This document shows, one piece after another, positions 61,095 through 64,000 of a DNA stretch of 64,000 nucleotides. The stretch spans positions 248,001-312,000 of the forward strand of contig NZ_JAMLJM010000001.1 of the NCBI RefSeq assembly GCF_023635005.1, written 5' to 3'. Source of the DNA: Flavobacterium luminosum. Its GTDB lineage: Bacteria; Bacteroidota; Bacteroidia; Flavobacteriales; Flavobacteriaceae. The notes below the pieces were generated by a model that was not told the DNA's origin, ran no database searches, and saw nothing but the letters and a program-made list of their open reading frames with translations. The position numbers and the translations under genes are program-made. Numbering within the stretch: position 1 is the stretch's first letter; each line of letters begins with the position of its first letter.

Positions 61095-62333
61095 TTATTT
61101 CATTCTAAAATCTGGTTTCTTGTTTACGTTATTGCTGTAAAACAAGTTTAAAATACCTTCATTACTAATTCGATTTAACTTATCACTTTGTAAAAACCAG
61201 TTAGAAGGAGCTTCAGCTTTAAACAAGGCTTCGTTTGAAATTACAGAAGTACAACTATCGATGATTGAATTATAAATTTTAATTTTTTGATACTCTTTCA
61301 TATCTAAATACTTATCGTCTAATGCTAGAAAACTTTCAAAACCTACCACTAAACATCTTTCCATTTCTAGATAAGAATCTGATTTTAAGGAAATGGCCTC
61401 TTTAACCAATCCCATAGTATTTTCCTCATTGTTTACCATAGTTACATTTTTTAATTTAACTACAGTTCTCTTTTTCGTAGGATCAAAATTTTCTAGTTTA
61501 TCATAGGAATCAATTTCAAAACAACGCGAGCGAGTATTGTCGGAAATAAATGGATTCCTGATAATCACAGAATTTGAAACCTGACTTTGAGCGCCCATAG
61601 AATAATCGATATCATCATCCGCATTTCTGAATGAAATAATATTATTCATATCTATATTTCCGCCTACTACTTCAATAGCGTCGTCTTTTGCAAAACTGAT
61701 CTGAACATACTCTATTTTGGTTTTTTTACCTACAGCACCTAGAGTCAGTCCATTTAGCATGATATTATCGTTGATTTTTTTTCCGGCAAATTCTATACGA
61801 ACATATTTTAATATTCCAGCATCGCTATCTTCATTGTTCCCTCCAAAAAGATTGTATTTTGGATTAGAATCATAAATAGATGAAATTACACCTCCTAATC
61901 TGTTCAACGGAGCATCACCATATAAAATGACACCTCCCCAATCACCAGCCTTTCTCTCTTCACTTGCTTTACTAGAAGTAAAAACAATTGGATTTGTTTC
62001 TGTCCCTTCTGCAATCAATTTAGAACCTCTAGTAACCACTAAAGTTCCATTGGTATTAAAATCACCTCTTAAAACTGCACCAGGCTCTATCGTTAATGTA
62101 GCATTATTTGCTACATAAACTGTACCCATAATTAAATAAGTAGTTCTTTTAAGAGTTGTGTTTTCGGAAATTACTCCTGTTAATATCTGGGTTGCTTGAT
62201 TGTATTCTGCTTGCTTGGGTCTGAAATTAGTCCAACCATTAAACCAATTCGAGTCGCCATATATTCCGTGTGTATTTTGTGCTGTTGCTACAGAAAAAAA
62301 AGCCAATAAAAAAAGTAAAAGTTGATTTCTCAT
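61095..62333 (-). CDS. Exported protein with predicted beta-helix repeats
   Basis: 412 residues, signal peptide (MRNQLLLFLLAFFSVATA), then repeated short beta strands with turns at roughly 20-25 residue steps: YLIMGTVYVANNATLTIEPG, AVLRGDFNTNGTLVVTRG, GSKLIAEGTETNPIVFTS, GDWGGVILYGDAPLN, and later NGLTLGAVGKKTKIEYVQIS. This is the look of a right-handed parallel beta helix. There is no T9SS sorting domain and no lipobox, so it is probably periplasmic or loosely surface-bound. Such proteins are seen beside outer-membrane receptors in Bacteroidetes; here neighbours are dnaG and another envelope gene. Function unknown. Confidence 0.82.
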   Translation of the reverse strand: MRNQLLLFLLAFFSVATAQNTHGIYGDSNWFNGWTNFRPKQAEYNQATQILTGVISENTTLKRTTYLIMGTVYVANNATLTIEPGAVLRGDFNTNGTLVVTRGSKLIAEGTETNPIVFTSSKASEERKAGDWGGVILYGDAPLNRLGGVISSIYDSNPKYNLFGGNNEDSDAGILKYVRIEFAGKKINDNIMLNGLTLGAVGKKTKIEYVQISFAKDDAIEVVGGNIDMNNIISFRNADDDIDYSMGAQSQVSNSVIIRNPFISDNTRSRCFEIDSYDKLENFDPTKKRTVVKLKNVTMVNNEENTMGLVKEAISLKSDSYLEMERCLVVGFESFLALDDKYLDMKEYQKIKIYNSIIDSCTSVISNEALFKAEAPSNWFLQSDKLNRISNEGILNLFYSNNVNKKPDFRMK

Positions 62334-62373
62334 GCTGTTTGTTTTTGAGGTTATTTTGTTTTCGATGGAATCG

Positions 62374-62381
62374 CAAAAATA
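62374..62381 (-). promoter_or_regulatory. -7 box of the beta-helix-like protein gene
   Basis: TATTTTTG on the minus strand, exact TAnnTTTG, about 40 bases upstream of the ATG. No TTG is present at the standard distance. Confidence 0.5.
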
Positions 62382-62462
62382 CTAACTTGATTTGTAATAC
62401 TAAAAATCAGAGAGTTAAATTATGTTAAACATTTAACAAATACTATACCATAATTAATAAAT

Positions 62463-62494
62463 AAAAAAGTGCTCCTGTAATAGAAACACTTTTT
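62463..62494 (-). terminator. Terminator of the coiled-coil/barrel protein gene
   Basis: AAAAAGTG (62464-62471) with CACTTTTT (62487-62494), loop of 15, symmetrical A and T runs so it may work in both directions. It is 28 bases past the stop codon. Confidence 0.78.
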
Positions 62495-62522
62495 AGCATG
62501 ATAATGTATGAAACTCTTACTA

Positions 62523-63572
62523 TTAGTTTAAATCGAAGCGTACCCCTAGAGAAATGTTATTTTGTTTTTCTTGGTTATCCTCAAATAAAGGGTTCAAATC
62601 ATATTTCAGGTAAAGACTCGTCTCCTTGTAACCAATATAAGCTCCAAGACCGTAAATGAAATCATTAACATTGAAATCTCCTTTTGTTTTTTGGGTTACA
62701 CGATCGCCATTAGCGTCGTTATATTTTAAAATTTGCTTTGTTTTTAAATTTGCTCCTGCGAAACCTCCAAATCCAAATCGAAATCCTTCTTGAATTTTAT
62801 AAACATCCTTATTATTTTTAACTTGTTTAGGCTGTGTATCAAACTCTAGATATAATGGCATAACCAAATTCACATTTCGTAATCTTGAATCTTTTAGATT
62901 AATGGCTGAAGTTTCTAAAAGAGTTTGTGGTCCGTGAACCGCGAAATATCGATTGTCTGTTGGTCGCAGATTGTTGTATTGAAGAGACAAACCGTATTTG
63001 AAATGCAACAAATTATCATTTTTAAAAATTCGGGTATTGTACGTCCAACCCAATTCGTAAAAATGAGAACCCCAATAACGATAATTAGAATTGGCCACTG
63101 ATTGATTGGTCACTAGATTATTCACCCCAAGAGCAAAAACAAGTTGTGAGGTTGTACGTTTCTCACGGTACTGAATTGTATCTTTTCCTCCTATTACAAC
63201 CTTAAGACCTTTACCGTAGGACTTTCCGTATTTCTTTACCGTATCCAAAGAAGCAATTCTTCCTTCAACTTTTTGTTGAACCAATAACGTCAGTTTTTCT
63301 TCTTGAGCTTCAACTCTTTTTTCTATATTGTCCGCAGTAGCTTCAGCCAATTTTATTTTTTCTTCATTAGCCTGCTCTCGACTAATGATTCCTTGCTCCA
63401 TCTTACTGTTTACTTGTTCGACCAATTCTTTCAAATGTGCTTTTTCTTCCTTAGTAATTCTTTCTATCTCCTGAGAAATCACTTTCACTTGTTCTTCAAA
63501 TGTTTCCTGACTGTACAATTTTGCAATACTTGAGACTATAAACACTGCCAGATAAATAATAAAATTTTTCAT
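62523..63572 (-). CDS. Outer-membrane barrel protein with N-terminal coiled coil
   Basis: 349 residues. Signal peptide (MKNFIIYLAVFIVSSIAKLYSQ), then a long charged helix, probably a coiled coil (about 25-110, rich in Glu, Lys and Gln; EEQVKVISQEIERITKEEKA). A barrel of alternating strands follows (about 150-349; YNLRP, GLSLQYNNL, FRFGFGGFAGAN) and ends in ISLGVRFDLN. A trimeric coiled coil ahead of a C-terminal barrel is possible, but no known adhesin motif is seen. The ATG at 63572 starts the signal. It lies 19 bases after the gene upstream, so the two form an operon. Confidence 0.82.
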   Translation of the reverse strand: MKNFIIYLAVFIVSSIAKLYSQETFEEQVKVISQEIERITKEEKAHLKELVEQVNSKMEQGIISREQANEEKIKLAEATADNIEKRVEAQEEKLTLLVQQKVEGRIASLDTVKKYGKSYGKGLKVVIGGKDTIQYREKRTTSQLVFALGVNNLVTNQSVANSNYRYWGSHFYELGWTYNTRIFKNDNLLHFKYGLSLQYNNLRPTDNRYFAVHGPQTLLETSAINLKDSRLRNVNLVMPLYLEFDTQPKQVKNNKDVYKIQEGFRFGFGGFAGANLKTKQILKYNDANGDRVTQKTKGDFNVNDFIYGLGAYIGYKETSLYLKYDLNPLFEDNQEKQNNISLGVRFDLN

Positions 63573-63591
63573 AATAATTTTCGTTTTTTGA

Positions 63592-64000
63592 TTAATGATT
63601 TGATGATGATTCTTGATTACGCGTAGCAATAGCTACTTTTGTTTCCTGATAATTCTTTTTTATAGTTCGTATAACCTTTTGTCGGAAAGTTAATTCTATC
63701 TCTCCGTCTACCTGTGAAAGCAACTCTTTTGGATTGATTTTCACTTTTGCTTTTGGCTCCATTTTTGGTTTTTCTACCTCAGCCAACAGTAATTCCTCTG
63801 TTTTGTCTTCTTTTTGCTGTTGTATTTGATGATCCGCGACTACCGGAAGATTGTTTAAATTTTCATTTCCTTGATTAATGGCTATTAAGTTAGAATCTGA
63901 ATTGCTTTTTTTACTAAAAGAGTTGGACATTTTCACTTTTTTTTGCTCAGAAACTTGATGGCTTACTAGCGCTTCATTTTTTAAAATTTCAATTTCTGTA
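63592..64000 (-). CDS. Hydrophilic protein of unknown function, 5' part outside the window
   Basis: The reading frame is open to the window edge with no stop, so this is the 3' part of a longer gene; a GTG at 63936 is merely internal. The visible 135 residues are rich in Lys, Glu, Gln and Asn with no membrane segment and look largely disordered (LPVVADHQIQQQKEDKTEEL), ending in a more ordered basic stretch (FRQKVIRTIKKNYQETKVAI). It precedes an outer-membrane barrel gene by 19 bases. In this phylum a sigma factor and a small membrane anti-sigma protein often precede such barrels. Whether that holds here needs the sequence beyond the edge. Confidence 0.6.
   Translation of the reverse strand, partial: TEIEILKNEALVSHQVSEQKKVKMSNSFSKKSNSDSNLIAINQGNENLNNLPVVADHQIQQQKEDKTEELLLAEVEKPKMEPKAKVKINPKELLSQVDGEIELTFRQKVIRTIKKNYQETKVAIATRNQESSSNH

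Noticed and set aside
1..64000. Insertion sequences, integrase genes, phage genes or CRISPR arrays
   Set aside because: None seen: no transposase or integrase motifs, no terminal inverted repeats with target duplications, and no regular repeat-spacer structure.

Overview
The window looks like ordinary chromosome from a member of the Flavobacteriaceae, most probably Flavobacterium or a close relative. The evidence is low G+C, the absence of Shine-Dalgarno sequences, Bacteroidetes-type promoters (TTG or TTTG, then TAnnTTTG), the gliding genes gldB and gldC, a type IX secretion (T9SS) cargo protein, an XrtF exosortase pair, three TonB-dependent or SusC-like contexts, and a FtsZ with a very long tail. 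No insertion sequence, prophage or CRISPR array was found, and base composition is uniform by eye. The genus is inference; no database search was possible.

Layout, 1-12.5 kb: the 3' part of groEL with its terminator, then a long block on the minus strand. This holds a DedA protein, a SulP anion transporter with a beta-carbonic anhydrase (a likely bicarbonate pair), a metal cassette (HYC_CC_PP protein, TonB receptor, secreted HMA protein, and a small histidine-containing protein), a barrel protein, an ATP-cone/Mrr-like nuclease with a beta-CASP metallo-hydrolase, and the exosortase XrtF pair. 12.5-24.1 kb (plus strand): a GAF-domain free methionine sulfoxide reductase, rpsO-pnp, a four-gene surface operon (secreted protein, STN-type TonB receptor, DUF4249 lipoprotein, MG2/plug protein), rpoD and rpe. 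24.2-38.4 kb: a large T9SS cargo protein divergent from a LytS-type propeller kinase and its LytTR regulator, a CBS protein, a complete RND efflux operon (adaptor, pump, TolC), an MtfA-like peptidase, tRNA-Arg(UCG) and yqeY.

38.6-54.3 kb is a complete, compact division and cell-wall (dcw) cluster on the minus strand in the order mraZ-rsmH-ftsL-ftsI-murE-mraY-murD-ftsW-murG-murC-ftsQ-ftsA-ftsZ, bounded by a terminator after ftsZ. Upstream of mraZ are three GTGGTA repeats at an exact 10-bp period, read as the MraZ operator, and three copies of TTATCAACA, a one-mismatch DnaA box. 54.6-64 kb: an alpha/beta hydrolase, engB, gldC-gldB divergent from nadE, a LuxR-type regulator, dnaG, and three envelope proteins, the last cut by the window edge.

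The points most worth a second look are: DnaG, which has lost all four zinc ligands of its N-terminal domain; the ATP-cone nuclease/beta-CASP pair beside xrtF; the regulatory region of the dcw cluster; the metal cassette, with two apparently leaderless promoters; a dyad in the rpsO leader; and an FNR-like palindrome upstream of the CBS gene. Nothing here can be called a new system from sequence alone. The ATP-cone nuclease/beta-CASP pair is the best candidate.
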